Assembly: GCA_014885115.2 (NCBI GenBank)
Contig: WKLE02000540.1
Coordinates: forward strand, 1-34,274
Length of the DNA: 34,274 nt
Reading direction: 5' to 3'
From: Asterionellopsis glacialis
Taxonomy: Eukaryota > Bacillariophyta > Plagiogrammaphyceae > Rhaphoneidales > Asterionellopsidaceae
In this document: one piece after another, positions 9,848 to 20,464 of the stretch
Numbering within the stretch: the first letter of the stretch is position 1
Layout of the letters: every line of letters begins with the position of its first letter
Made by a program: the position numbers and the translations under genes
The notes under the pieces: generated by a model
Database searches by the model: none
Told to the model about the DNA's origin: nothing
Seen by the model: the letters and a program-made list of their open reading frames with translations, nothing else

Positions 9848-11276
9848 CTTTTATAATCTTCATGGGACCCGTAATACCTGTATTTTAAATTTATAGAAAT
9901 GGAATTTAGCAAGAAACTGCGATAGGCGAGTAGTGTGTTAGTCCAGGTAAAACAACCAAGATGAAACCAAGTGGCAAAATAGCATATTAATGGAATAACT
10001 CATTTTTGTCATGGTATATCGGTCAAAAAGAAGTATTGGCAAAGCTGTACAACTCACACTCAAAAAAAGACAGAGTTAAAGTAACAACCAATGAATTTAA
10101 CAGTCTCGGGGTTATTGTGTAGATCTTCTTACTGATCTTTTTCAAATTTGTTCTTCAAAATTTTTTTATACCATACCAAGATTTGCACTTGAACAGTAGC
10201 AACAAGACAAAATGAAAAGGTTAGGCAAACAATCAACCCCACCACCACCACCCCGTGGATGACAAGGCCAACATGAAGCAAGCGCACCAATTAAGCTACC
10301 AATCACACCTTTAGAGTACTAACTATATAAATTTCCAAAAAAAAAAGTCGTCAGCGTGAGAGTTATTACCAACAAATTTACCGTTACTATCAATGTAGGA
10401 TGTTTGATTGGATGATGTTTGATTGGATAGTAAGTAGCAGTAGCAGTAGTAAATCGTAATGTTTCTAGAGACAAAAAATGATTTTCGTAATGTTAAGAGT
10501 GATATGAATGGAGGAGTCAGGAGAGAGGAAGTAGAAATACAATGTACAAGTGGGAATCAACTTGGCATTTTTATAGTGTGTGACACAACAAGACATCTCT
10601 CTAGAGAGACTTGTTTTTTGGAGTTGTATGTTCAATAGGAAGGGGTTCTCATTTTTTGCACACAAAGTGCAACACCCGCATTTTGAAATTAATTCGTGTA
10701 ACAATCATGATAAAAAGTCATCCTTGTTCAAGACAAGGTTCATATAGTCGGGAGTTTTGTCAGGGTAAAGAAGAAAAAAAAAAAGTAAGTCATGCAAAAA
10801 AAAGCAATAATAGGTTCCATGAAAAGAAAGCTATGCAACATATATTATTTTATATTATCTTGGAAAGATAAGTGTGGACGTTTCATATATAACAAGATAG
10901 AGAGAATAGAGATCCAAGGTTCTTTCTTTCTTTCTTTCCTTTTTAGTAGGTACAAACTCTAACTGACAACTCCAACCAACCATGAATGTACCTGTCAGTC
11001 CTCTACACAATTGGGGGAAAAAAAAAGCTTATTCAACCTTCATCCTCTACTCTCTCCATCACTTGAAACATCCTCATACGGAACAATCATCGTATTGTTC
11101 TATCCACCGACATTTAAATATCATTACGACTCACTAATCCATGTCCAACAACCAGCGCTTGTTGTTTTTCAATCCATCCTACCCATACATTATTTGTGTT
11201 TTAATAAATATAATATATATAAATTTTGAAATAAAAAAGAGATTCATTCAATTTTTTCAGTGTGTGTGTGTGCATC
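9848..11276. other. Intergenic, no supported gene
   Basis: AT-rich and low in coding signal. It contains a short CCA run near 10238-10252, a TTTC microsatellite near 10920-10938 and the 14-bp palindrome TCTCTCTAGAGAGA at 10596-10609. A TG microsatellite just before 11277 lies in the 3' flank of LCB2. Short ORFs here are not credible. Confidence 0.5.
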
Positions 11277-13317
11277 TTAACCAAAGGTTGATTTGGCATA
11301 TCGTAGTTTAAGTATATCGGCAATCTCATCAATTTCTTCCAGGGCTAAATCTAAATCTTGTCGTGAATGACCTGCCGAAATACAAAATCGAGCTCTTGAC
11401 ATGAGGATAGGTACGGCGGGGAAACCGACCACCACCACTGCCAATCCACGTTTTAAACATTCACGTGAAAAGGCTGCAATTTTGGTTGGATTGTACAACA
11501 TGACGGGCATAATGGGTGAATCATAATGTCCCAAGACATGCAATCCCATATCTTGTAATTTCATACGGAAATAATTACTATTGTCACGCAAGGCTTGTAA
11601 TTTTTGTTTCCCAATAGTTGTACCATCTTGTCCCATAATTACCTAGAAACAAAGAGAGAGAGAGTGGGTGTGTGTAGGAAAGGAATGATGGTTGAGACAA
11701 GAAATATATCAGTATCGCACAAGGTAGTCAGAAACACCATATATTTCTTACCTTGAAGGAACTAATAATTTGTTGACATACGACAGGTGAGAGAGAGTTA
11801 TGATAAATAGAGGCAGCACAATTTTGTCGCAAGAAACCAATCACTTCCTTGGAGGCTGCAATGTATCCTCCCATACCGCCAAAGGATTTGGTAAAGGTCC
11901 CCATCATGATATCAATATCTTGTGGATCAACACCACAATATTCCGTACATCCACGTCCTGTCGCACCCATGGCACCAATGCTATGGGCTTCATCCAAGTA
12001 CACGTAGGCTCCGTACTTTTTGCAAACCTTGACGACATTCCGCAAATCACAGTATTCACCTTCCATACTGTAAATACCTTCGACAATGACCATGATCTTA
12101 TTCCAGGGTCGTCGTGTACGAGGACGGCCCATGACAATGGCCTCCTTTAGTATTTCTTCTAAATGATGTGTATCATTGTGACGAAAGGTACGAATCGATG
12201 CACCGGAGGCACGGGCACCATTGACAATGGAGGTATGATTAAGAGCATCCGAAATTAACAAATCTCCATGATTGACCAAGGCGGGGATCGTCGTTGCATT
12301 GGTATTGAATCCCATATTCAACACAATGGCATCTTGTTTTCCTAAAAAGGTCGACACCAGGGTTTCGACATCTTTATGTAATTGAGTGGTTCCATATTCG
12401 GTCCGGACACTGGAGGTTGATACAGGAAAGTTGGTTAAACTCTTCATGACGGGATCCTTACAGGTAACATTCCAATCATCAGCAAATCCTAAATAATTGT
12501 AGGATCCTAAATTTAAACAGTCCCGTGCAACACGATTTTCATTCAACATGAAATGTTCACCGTGTGTATAAATAGATTCCGGTAAGCTTTTGTTTGTGTT
12601 GTTGTTTTTGTTGGTGGTGGAGTTGTTTGGTGTTTGCTGCTGCAAGTTCTCGAGAGGTCCCAAGACATGCATAGTTTTATTGCCATCTTGAGAGACGCGT
12701 TCCAAAACACTAATGTGTGCTCCTGGATTGGACGCTATAGGACGATTGAAACAATCTTGGATACGATGATACAAACGTCTTGTATAAAAGTTTTCCCAAC
12801 TTTTAAGTAAGGTGGCATAGTATTTGGTATCATCACTGACATAGGGAGTCTTGACACGCAAGTATCGACCCTTGCCACACAATTTGGCAAAAATATCACG
12901 AATGTGACCACACACAATCAAGGCCGCATAGCCCAAATACGTAGTAAAGGCGGCAAAGGTAGGAATCGTTGGTTCACCCTCGTGAGGGATATTCGATTCG
13001 TACACAAATCGTGCCTTGTCGGCTGATGCTAATTCTTCCATGCGTTCCCGTACATCTGCATAGGGATCATTGTCATTGTTCTTGTGCGTCTTGCCATCGT
13101 TATTCTTATTGTTGCTACTGCTGTGTGTCATTGTACCAGAATGATGATGATGATCTTCTTGGTACGTCAAGGATGATTCTTCACTTGATGCGTGAGTTAA
13201 TGTATCATCATCATCGACTTGAGTTGTTGCTGTTGTAGTAGAATCAACTGTCTTTGATTTGTAGTTGGTTTTATTCAACATTTGTCGTAATCGTGAACGA
13301 CGCATACGAACTGTCAT
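11277..13317 (-). CDS. LCB2: Serine palmitoyltransferase, LCB2 subunit
   Basis: Two exons on the minus strand: 13317-11752 (522 codons) and 11642-11277, separated by a 109-bp intron (donor GTAAGA, acceptor TTTCTAG) in phase 0. The joined protein has 643 aa. The first ATG is at 13317; the open frame upstream to 13548 lacks any ATG. The enzyme condenses serine with acyl-CoA to 3-ketosphinganine, the first step of sphingolipid synthesis, at the ER. A hydrophilic Ser/His/Asn-rich N-terminus is followed by a membrane-like segment (about residues 119-137), then the class II alpha-oxoamine synthase fold: NLGSYNYLGFA, SVRTEYGTTQLHKDVETLV, YLDEAHSIGAMGATGRG and the pyridoxal-phosphate site GTFTKSFGGMGG with Lys477. 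The Lys in TFTKSFGG identifies the catalytic LCB2 subunit rather than LCB1, which lacks it. Yeast Lcb2 is shorter (about 560 aa); the excess is the low-complexity N-terminus. Confidence 0.95.
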
Positions 13318-14963
13318 TTTTACACTTTTTTTCTGGTTTTGTTCGGTTCTGTTAGTTATATGTGCTTTAAAAAAATTGAACGTGAGAGAGTGTGTTTGAT
13401 ACGAATGACTTTTTTCAAGAAGTTGTTTTCTTTTTCTTCCTTGTGACAATGGAGAAATATAATCGATAAAAGCTACTAGAGGAAGCAAACAGACAGAATC
13501 AAGAAAGAGGATTGTGATTTGTATGCGAACCCTCGTGTCTACACACACACACCAAGGTTTTTTTTAATTGAAATTGCAGTCGTGAAAGAGACAATGGGTA
13601 TACTATGTTTTTTTTTTTCAGTTGTTTTTCTCGCCGTCCCTTAGTGCACACCGTACACTCTTCTACAGCTAGTCCTAAAGCAACCAGGGGTAAAATTCAA
13701 AGCAAGCGCCAGGTCGCTTCTTCTCCTCTTCTCTCGCCACCAGGAAGTAGACGCAAGAACTACTCTTATAGTATATCCTGCAGAGCGAAAGTGTTCGGAT
13801 CGAAACATACCGGTTTGTTTTTCCACGTCGATAATGTACCAAGTCAACGAAACCAAAGCTGCTCTCCATGAGCATTCCCCCTCAACTACTGTTTTTCGCG
13901 CCGCGCTCTATAGATTTAACGAACGTCCGTTCAGTGTACCACTACGTAGACACCCTAATTAATTTTTAATAATATGTATATTCATATAAAGCCACCGACC
14001 GCCAAGAACAAATGGTTCGAGTCAGAACCCTTTTTCGAAAAAAAGCGTGACATACTCGGCGATGCGTTCGAATACCGGATGGGACCCTACATACTTAATA
14101 ACTCGATTCTCCATGTACATGGGACTTTATAATATACAATTGCAGTATCGCTGACCTCTTTCAAACATTTGAACTTGGTAATTCATGTTCTGTAGAGACC
14201 ATACCACCATGAACGTATGTTCTGTAGAAGAACTGAGGTGTCACATTAAAGAAATTTCTCACTCCAACGCTTTTATTTCCACCACCACACATCGCTCATT
14301 ATCCTATTCAAAATCTTCAATGATGAAGAATTTTTATATAATAAAAACTATAAAAAATATTGGAAAAAATGACAACTACCGGTACGTACGTACTTACCAA
14401 TAACATTTCTCTATCTATAATATTATATTCAAAAACTCTGTCACAACATCCACAAAAGGATGGGCGGGAGATATCGTGTCAAATTGAAACTCCAGGACAA
14501 TGCGCTCAAAAAACTCGCGCGTTCGTGAATTCGGGTTTCTTCCATCGTCTAGAGTTTCTCTCCTCTTCATCATCGTCTATCGATCGATACACAATCAACT
14601 TTTGAAGGGTGATTTTTTACAAGGGAGAGCAAACGCAAAAAGACGCGCGGCAGTTGCATCCTTGCTTGCTTCGATGGCCATTCACTTGCTGCAATGCAGG
14701 ACGAATCACAGACTCCCCCATACATCCACAAAGAAAACGAAAAACAAAAACAAAAACAAATCAAGCCAATTGTGTAAAAGGGAGAAAAAACACATACACC
14801 ACCAAAAGAACAAAACGCCACATTGTTTTTCTTCTTTTTTCTGTCACTGCTCTCTTCTGTACGGTATCTTTTGCAACAAGAACAAGAACGAAAAAGAACG
14901 TTCACCAAGTCCATTCTCTCTATAAACACAAATAAGTAAGTAAGTAAGTAAGTAAGTAAAATT
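13318..14963. other. Divergent intergenic region between LCB2 and the Lys-rich gene
   Basis: Both neighbours point away, so this 1.6 kb must contain both promoters. Microsatellites are present: a CA run near 13540-13552 in the LCB2 leader and the TAAG run at the right end. The block 13860-14100 is rich in CpG. The ORFs here are short, mutually overlapping on both strands and show no recognisable domain. Confidence 0.5.
14933..14959 (+). repeat. (TAAG)n microsatellite directly before a start codon
   Basis: Nearly seven copies of TAAG end four bases before the ATG of the Lys-rich protein. The unit spells AAGTAAGT, a string of splice-donor-like sequences, in the 5' leader. Confidence 0.9.
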
Positions 14964-15950
14964 ATGGAAGAATCTAAATTATTACAACTTCATGATACAC
15001 TTTCAAAATTACGTAAATCAGCTGGATTAGGTGTGAATGGACAATACAGTTGGGCCAATAGTAATTCCAATCAACAACAACATCAAGAAGAACGTACAGA
15101 TGGATTACCCAATAATTCTTTATATGCCAACTTTGTGAAAGCTGGTACCTATGATCCAAATGCAAAAGAAGCAGCCCATGGTGATGGACGTCATATTAAA
15201 CGTAATTTTGATGATTCAAATAGTACTAGTGTAAATCAAGTAAGTGATTCAGAATCATCATCATTATCAGAAGACAAGGATGCAACACAGAAAAAATCTA
15301 AAAAGAAAAAGAAACAAATTGAAAAAGAGAAAAAGAAAATTCTTAAAAAAGCTGCCAAAAAAGAAGCTAAATTACAAGCCAAGAAACAAGCTAAATTACA
15401 AGAAAAAAAACGATTGAAAAAAGAAGAAAAAAAATTAAAGTCGTCATTAAAAAAACAAATGTCTGGATTAGAAGAAGATGAAACAACCTTTGCCGATCAT
15501 GAATCACGTAAATTAGAAAGATGCTCTTCTATACTATTAGAACAGTCTTCATCATCGTCACTGTCAAAAATCAAAAATGACAAGAATAATGACAAAACAA
15601 CAACAACAACAACAAAAAAGAAAAAGGACAAAAAGATGAAGAAGAGTACCAAGGATGATACCAAGGAATCATCTTCTAATAGTGATGATGCAAATGACAC
15701 CAAGAAGAAAGAAAAGAAAAGCAGTAGTAAAAAGAAGGATAAAAAGAAATCATCATCTACTACAGCAACCAAGGATGATGAAAAGGTAAAGGTAGACGAC
15801 GAAACTACAAAATCAAAACCAAGCAAAAAGTCACTAAAACGAAGTGCATCCTTAGATGAAGCAGGTATTGAAAAAGAAAAACTTAAAGCCAAGAAAAGGG
15901 CAAAGAAAGAAGCAAAGAAATTACAACGATCTGCATCATCAGTGGTGTAA
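14964..15950 (+). CDS. Lysine-rich low-complexity protein, nucleolar-like
   Basis: 328 aa in one exon. The first 100 residues are the only non-repetitive part: a short helix (LLQLHDTLSKLRKSAGLGVN), an Asn/Gln run, then a motif SLYANFVKAGTYDPNAKEA. From about residue 105 the protein is a long Lys/Glu/Ala and Ser/Asp tract (KKAAKKEAKLQAKKQAK, KKEKKSSSKKKDKKKSS), predicted as charged helix and disorder with many possible bipartite nuclear localisation signals and acidic Ser patches suited to CK2. Lysine-rich tails of this kind are typical of nucleolar ribosome-biogenesis factors. I see no G-patch, SURF6 or other named domain with certainty, so the function is unknown. The start is the first ATG after the TAAG microsatellite. 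Confidence 0.75.
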   Translation: MEESKLLQLHDTLSKLRKSAGLGVNGQYSWANSNSNQQQHQEERTDGLPNNSLYANFVKAGTYDPNAKEAAHGDGRHIKRNFDDSNSTSVNQVSDSESSSLSEDKDATQKKSKKKKKQIEKEKKKILKKAAKKEAKLQAKKQAKLQEKKRLKKEEKKLKSSLKKQMSGLEEDETTFADHESRKLERCSSILLEQSSSSSLSKIKNDKNNDKTTTTTTKKKKDKKMKKSTKDDTKESSSNSDDANDTKKKEKKSSSKKKDKKKSSSTTATKDDEKVKVDDETTKSKPSKKSLKRSASLDEAGIEKEKLKAKKRAKKEAKKLQRSASSVV

Positions 15951-16888
15951 TCAATCTACTACTTTCATAAACATCATCGGAACGAGCCTGTACCTGATTC
16001 ATACTCTCTCTACTAGAGAACAGAGACAGAGGAACTGCCTACTTACTCTCTAAGGATAACTAATGATGCAGGAATTACACACTACACGAACTTTCCAAAA
16101 AAATTATTTGTTCTTTATTTTGCTTGTTTCTGTAAGACAAAATTCCGTCATTACCCTCCGACGGCATGTACCGGTAGACCTCTCCCACCACCTCCATTAC
16201 TGAATTCTGTCTCTTGAATGTATGCAACCATCCTTGGTTAGGAACTAACGTCATTTTGTGCAATATACATACGTAGTTTCTTGCAGAACCACTTGTCATG
16301 AGAAAACGACTGTACCTACAGACTAGCTCTGATGTTTTCGTTGAGGGGATTCTTCAATTGGATAATATATCCCAAAATTTACTTCTCTCACTGGACATGT
16401 TTTGTCTGGCACACAAGAGGGACTGCAGCAATAATCTTCAAGAATGTGCACCCACCTTCAGAGCCCTACGTATGTCTTCACAACTAGGACTACAGAAACA
16501 TAAAAGTACATTTATAGACGCAAAGAATCTACCATAAGTACTCATATTATTGTGATCTGCACATTGGCACCATTCACAGACAGACAGTGCCATGGGGATC
16601 CCTTGGAGGCATGAGTGACAACTTGCAACAATCCCCCACCAACCATCAGTCTATGGTTTTTCCACTACCCGAAAGGGTGAAACCCAGCGAAGCGTANAGT
16701 TTTGAAGAAACGTATCCTGTGTTACTAATTCTTGATGGGAGAAGTCTAAGTGTGGGTAGGAATCTATACGAGTCTATATTGTTACGAATAATTTGCCATA
16801 CGAGGCAATAGCATGAGTGCTTCTATCGCACCTCTCCAATAAGTACTGTTTATCGAATTCATGAGCCGTGTCTTTTTAAAAGCTATCA
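15951..16888. other. Convergent intergenic region
   Basis: 3' flanks of the Lys-rich gene (plus) and EXO1 (minus). Two plus-strand ORFs (16298-16537 and 16587-16811) show no domain and are probably chance. An undetermined base is at 16697. Confidence 0.5.
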
Positions 16889-19800
16889 TTATCTCTTGGA
16901 TGAAAAATACCCTGTGATGATATTACTATTTGGCCGAGTTGACGATTTTTTCGTGGGGCGATATTTCGTACCAATTTGACGACTGAAGAATGAGGAAGAT
17001 GACGATGAAGAAGAAAGACGACTGGATATTGATTTACATTGATCATGATGCTGCTTCTTTGGAAAGAATGCATTGAGCGATCCACTCTTCTTTTGATGAG
17101 GTTGTTGTTTCGAATTGTGTCTAGAATGGTGCCTTCGTAAGGAACTCGAATGGCTCAGTTGGAAGGGTGTTCTTCGGGAATTACTGCTGCTAACACTACT
17201 TTGACTATACCTTTTTGTAGATGAAAAATCCGCAGATGACCAAACTTCCATGAGTTCCTCCTCATCCTTGTCTTCTAAAACTTCAACGTCAAGGAAACTC
17301 TGAGCAGTATCTGATGTCTGATAGTTAAACTCCTGATCATGGGTTTGGTGGGATGAATCCCAACTCTGAGACACAATATTATTCTTAGATTGTGCTCCAA
17401 TCGCACATGGTTGTGGTGACTCGTCACCAAATGAATCAATCTCATCTTTTGACGATTGGTGGTTACCACGACCGATAGCACAAAATGTATCAAGGGTAGG
17501 CGATGTTGACTTTTGTGGAGATCGTGTGACACGACGAGCTTTTGATTTTTGGTTAGTAACACTATTACCCCAATATTTGCTATGCACAGGAGTGGAAGAA
17601 TCAACGTCACAATCAACCTCAGTGGTGGCTATCCCAAATTCATAATTTTTGCTAACGCCGTTGGTGTAGTCATTGTCGTTGTCATCGTGATTGCTGGAGA
17701 TGGCGGTGCTGTCACCAAGCACGTAGTTAAGCCGATTATGTTTTGCTGGTTGTTTAATGACAATGCCATTCTCGTCGTAACCATTATCATCTATAACAGC
17801 ACCCTCGCTTGATACAGAGAGTGATGACGACGATGATGATGATTCTGTAACAGTTCGTGTTGGTACATCAGCCTTTTCACATTGTTCGAAATACGTATTA
17901 TCGTCGATCGGAGGATCGTTCACAGCTGCTTCGTGTGACTGATCATTGTTCATCTTGTCATTGGTATAATCGTCATTAATATTCCTATTGGAATAAGAAT
18001 CTTCTGTGTAAAAAGGAGCAGCTTCTTCAATATCATCAGATTGGTACACCTTGCATAGTGTGTTACGAAGTTGTTCGTCAATATTTCGAATCATGGCATT
18101 TGTATTGCTGTACCCTTCAGTTTCTATTGCTGCATCCAATGACGGTGACTGGTTGTAACCGGTAAGTGAAAATGATAATCCTTCATCATCCGAAAAATGC
18201 NNNNNNNNNNNNNNNNNNNNNNNNNNNNNNNNNNNNNNNNNNNNNNNNNNNNNNNTAGAACTTTCCAAATCTTCCTTTTCAAGTTCTGCTACTTGGGCTG
18301 GTGTTGGTGGCAAATGTGCTGTTACAGGCAATTCATCCACAGGTTCAATTTGAGGTTGCTGCAGTAGACGGGAAAAATCTGAATTTTCGTCTCCTCCCAC
18401 TTCCCTATCAACCTGCTCTTTAGCGGATCGTTGGATGATACTAATGGTGGAAGCGGTGGCGGTGGTACTAGTCATAGTCGTCGTCGTCATCTTTGCAGAA
18501 GGAGCAATGTATTTTTTAGGTTTGGCCCTTCCACCTTGTTTCAAAAATTTCGGCTTCACAAATCTGATATCGCGTCCTTTCTTGTACTGGTAAATGCTTA
18601 AATTATTCTTTTCCAAAGCTAATATTGGTTCTTGTTGCGGTGGTGCTGGTGATGATAGAGGAGATTTGTTTTCTTTATCGCATGCATCCTCTTGGTTGAT
18701 TTCGTTTGTTGGACTATATTGAAATTGAGAAAATATATTCTTAGTAGCAGGTGATGATGGAAGTGGTGGCAGTTGTTGCTGTTCTTTTCTACCCTTTTTC
18801 ATCTTTGCAATTTGTCGTGATGATGAGGAGGATAATGATTGATGATTTCCATCAATATTAGATAATGGTAAAGATGACTTAGTAGTTCGTTCAAGACGTG
18901 GATATTCTTGTTGTTGTTTCCGTTTGATACCATGTTTGGATGTAAACCATCCTCCTGGGTTGGGTTTGATTTTCTTGTTTTGGTAAGGATTTACCACAGA
19001 TTCTATTGCTGGACGTTTTTTTTGTGCTCTATTTATGATTTGATTTTTGCCTTTATGTACACTCGTTGTACCACCATGCCTTTGTTTGATAATAATTTCA
19101 GACACGGGAACATTTGGATTCTTCTCTATTTGTAAACTTGAAGAATTATCGCCATCAATGTTACCTAAAAAGGAGAAGTTGCCCTGAAACCTTGACAAAT
19201 TGGGATTGTACAACGACTTCTTGCTTTTGACGTTCTCTTCGCGTTGAGCTGTTGTGGATGTTGATGTTGACGATGGTAATTGTGATGATAGCTTTGGTGG
19301 TGTAAGGAATACAATTTTTTGATTTGATACCTGAAGGACAGGATGATGATAAAATACAGCTTCACTTTTCGCCAAAAGTTCTTCATATTGTTGCAGAATA
19401 CTACTACTCTTGGTTTCCCCCGCCGAAACAGCAATAGCATGTTCATCTCGTTTCTTTTCCTTTTCCCATGATGGAGATGTAATTTTTTGTTTCATGGATG
19501 TTAAAACATGTTGAAATCGTCCTTCACATGATCGGTGTGCATGATCACGAATAAGTTTAAATGCAGTGACTAAACCCACACCAGTTAATTGGGATGGTGC
19601 ATAATCGCATCCCGTCAATACACATGCTTGTACAAACAGACGTGCACCTAAACCTGGATGACGTTGTTGTCTTGTTGATAATGATTGAATAATGGTTGCC
19701 ATTCCTCCTCCTTTCATTTCTTTCTTTTTCCTATTACTTCGACTAGATGCATGTTGCAATGCTGATGAGGATGTTAACAACCAATCTGTTGAAATGACAT

Positions 19801-20464
19801 CACATGCACCTGAATTTCGATCAAGTTTGAATAAAATTGGAAATGATACTTGACATGCTGCCAAATATACTAAAACATCCGAGTCTTCTGTAACAATCGC
19901 ATGAGTTAATCCATCTATACATAGTTTGACAAGTTGTGCATCAGCTTCATAAGGTGATTTGATACAAATCACTCTAGGACTCGGTATTCTACCACCTCTT
20001 GTTTCAAAGTGTTGTGTCACAGCTTCTATAACTTGTGATGCCATTGCTGAATTAATTTTAATACATGATTTATATTTTTCTTCTGCCTGTTTATACTGTC
20101 CTTGTTTAATATACCGTCTTGCTTCCTTTAAATTTTGTTGCCTTCTCTGTTCTCTTGAATCATTCGTCACGACCTTGAGTGGACAACGTTGTCCATCTAA
20201 TACTAAATATAGCTGATGAATGTTGGCATGAGTCAATAAGTCTTGACATCTCCCAATGATGTATCGTGTAGCAGCCTTGACACACACAGGATCAGCACCC
20301 TGCGGATTTTTGGCGTGTGCTTCGACATATGTTTTCGATATCGAGTATACACTTTTATGTAACCATGATGATGCATCAATGGCTAAGCTTTGATTTGCAA
20401 AATCACGTACAGATCGTTTTTCAGTCACACCCTGAAGACCTTTTAGTAGTCCTGTAATACCCAT
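16889..20464 (-). CDS. EXO1: Exonuclease 1 (Rad2/XPG family 5'-3' exonuclease)
   Basis: About 1191 aa in one exon, starting at the first ATG (20464), which gives the invariant family N-terminus MGITGLLKGL; the open frame to 20500 has only a GTG. EXO1 resects DNA 5'-3' and cuts flaps in mismatch repair and double-strand break repair in the nucleus. Metal-binding residues are all present: D30 (LAIDASSWLHK), D90 (YLVLDGQRCPLK), E173 and D175 (SPYEADAQL), D194 and D196 (VTEDSDVLVY) and D287 (LTGCDYAPSQLTGVG, leading into the helix-hairpin/H2TH DNA-binding part). The wing Arg/Lys helix (SREQRRQQNLKEARRYIKQG) is intact. After about residue 450 the protein is Ser/Asn/Gln-rich and apparently disordered, much longer than in yeast (702 aa) or human (846 aa). 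Near the end LNAFFPKK (about 1130) and IITGYF at the C-terminus resemble degenerate PCNA-binding boxes. A 55-base gap lies inside the tail but the frame is the same on both sides. Confidence 0.93.
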   Translation of the reverse strand: MGITGLLKGLQGVTEKRSVRDFANQSLAIDASSWLHKSVYSISKTYVEAHAKNPQGADPVCVKAATRYIIGRCQDLLTHANIHQLYLVLDGQRCPLKVVTNDSREQRRQQNLKEARRYIKQGQYKQAEEKYKSCIKINSAMASQVIEAVTQHFETRGGRIPSPRVICIKSPYEADAQLVKLCIDGLTHAIVTEDSDVLVYLAACQVSFPILFKLDRNSGACDVISTDWLLTSSSALQHASSRSNRKKKEMKGGGMATIIQSLSTRQQRHPGLGARLFVQACVLTGCDYAPSQLTGVGLVTAFKLIRDHAHRSCEGRFQHVLTSMKQKITSPSWEKEKKRDEHAIAVSAGETKSSSILQQYEELLAKSEAVFYHHPVLQVSNQKIVFLTPPKLSSQLPSSTSTSTTAQREENVKSKKSLYNPNLSRFQGNFSFLGNIDGDNSSSLQIEKNPNVPVSEIIIKQRHGGTTSVHKGKNQIINRAQKKRPAIESVVNPYQNKKIKPNPGGWFTSKHGIKRKQQQEYPRLERTTKSSLPLSNIDGNHQSLSSSSSRQIAKMKKGRKEQQQLPPLPSSPATKNIFSQFQYSPTNEINQEDACDKENKSPLSSPAPPQQEPILALEKNNLSIYQYKKGRDIRFVKPKFLKQGGRAKPKKYIAPSAKMTTTTMTSTTATASTISIIQRSAKEQVDREVGGDENSDFSRLLQQPQIEPVDELPVTAHLPPTPAQVAELEKEDLESSXXXXXXXXXXXXXXXXXXXHFSDDEGLSFSLTGYNQSPSLDAAIETEGYSNTNAMIRNIDEQLRNTLCKVYQSDDIEEAAPFYTEDSYSNRNINDDYTNDKMNNDQSHEAAVNDPPIDDNTYFEQCEKADVPTRTVTESSSSSSSLSVSSEGAVIDDNGYDENGIVIKQPAKHNRLNYVLGDSTAISSNHDDNDNDYTNGVSKNYEFGIATTEVDCDVDSSTPVHSKYWGNSVTNQKSKARRVTRSPQKSTSPTLDTFCAIGRGNHQSSKDEIDSFGDESPQPCAIGAQSKNNIVSQSWDSSHQTHDQEFNYQTSDTAQSFLDVEVLEDKDEEELMEVWSSADFSSTKRYSQSSVSSSNSRRTPFQLSHSSSLRRHHSRHNSKQQPHQKKSGSLNAFFPKKQHHDQCKSISSRLSSSSSSSSFFSRQIGTKYRPTKKSSTRPNSNIITGYFSSKR
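18201..18255. other. Assembly gap (55 N)
   Basis: A run of 55 undetermined bases inside the low-complexity tail of EXO1. Both flanks read in the same frame (LEKEDLESS before, HFSDDEGLS after, in protein order), so the stated gap length is compatible with an intact gene. The missing residues lie in an acidic Ser-rich stretch, so an unresolved repeat is likely. Confidence 0.95.

Noticed and set aside
13318..13548. 77-codon in-frame N-terminal extension of LCB2
   Set aside because: It contains no ATG (only a GTG at the far end) and looks like leader sequence.
14010..14035. tRNA B-box-like GGTTCGAGTC
   Set aside because: The flanking bases do not form a T-arm stem, and no A box or acceptor pairing was found.
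15497..15892. 131-codon minus-strand ORF opposite the Lys-rich gene
   Set aside because: It is the complement of Lys/Ser/Asp low-complexity codons (Phe/Leu/Ser runs) and carries no independent signal.
16298..16811. Two plus-strand ORFs in the convergent spacer before EXO1
   Set aside because: They are short, lack a domain, and one spans an undetermined base; probably 3' UTR or chance.
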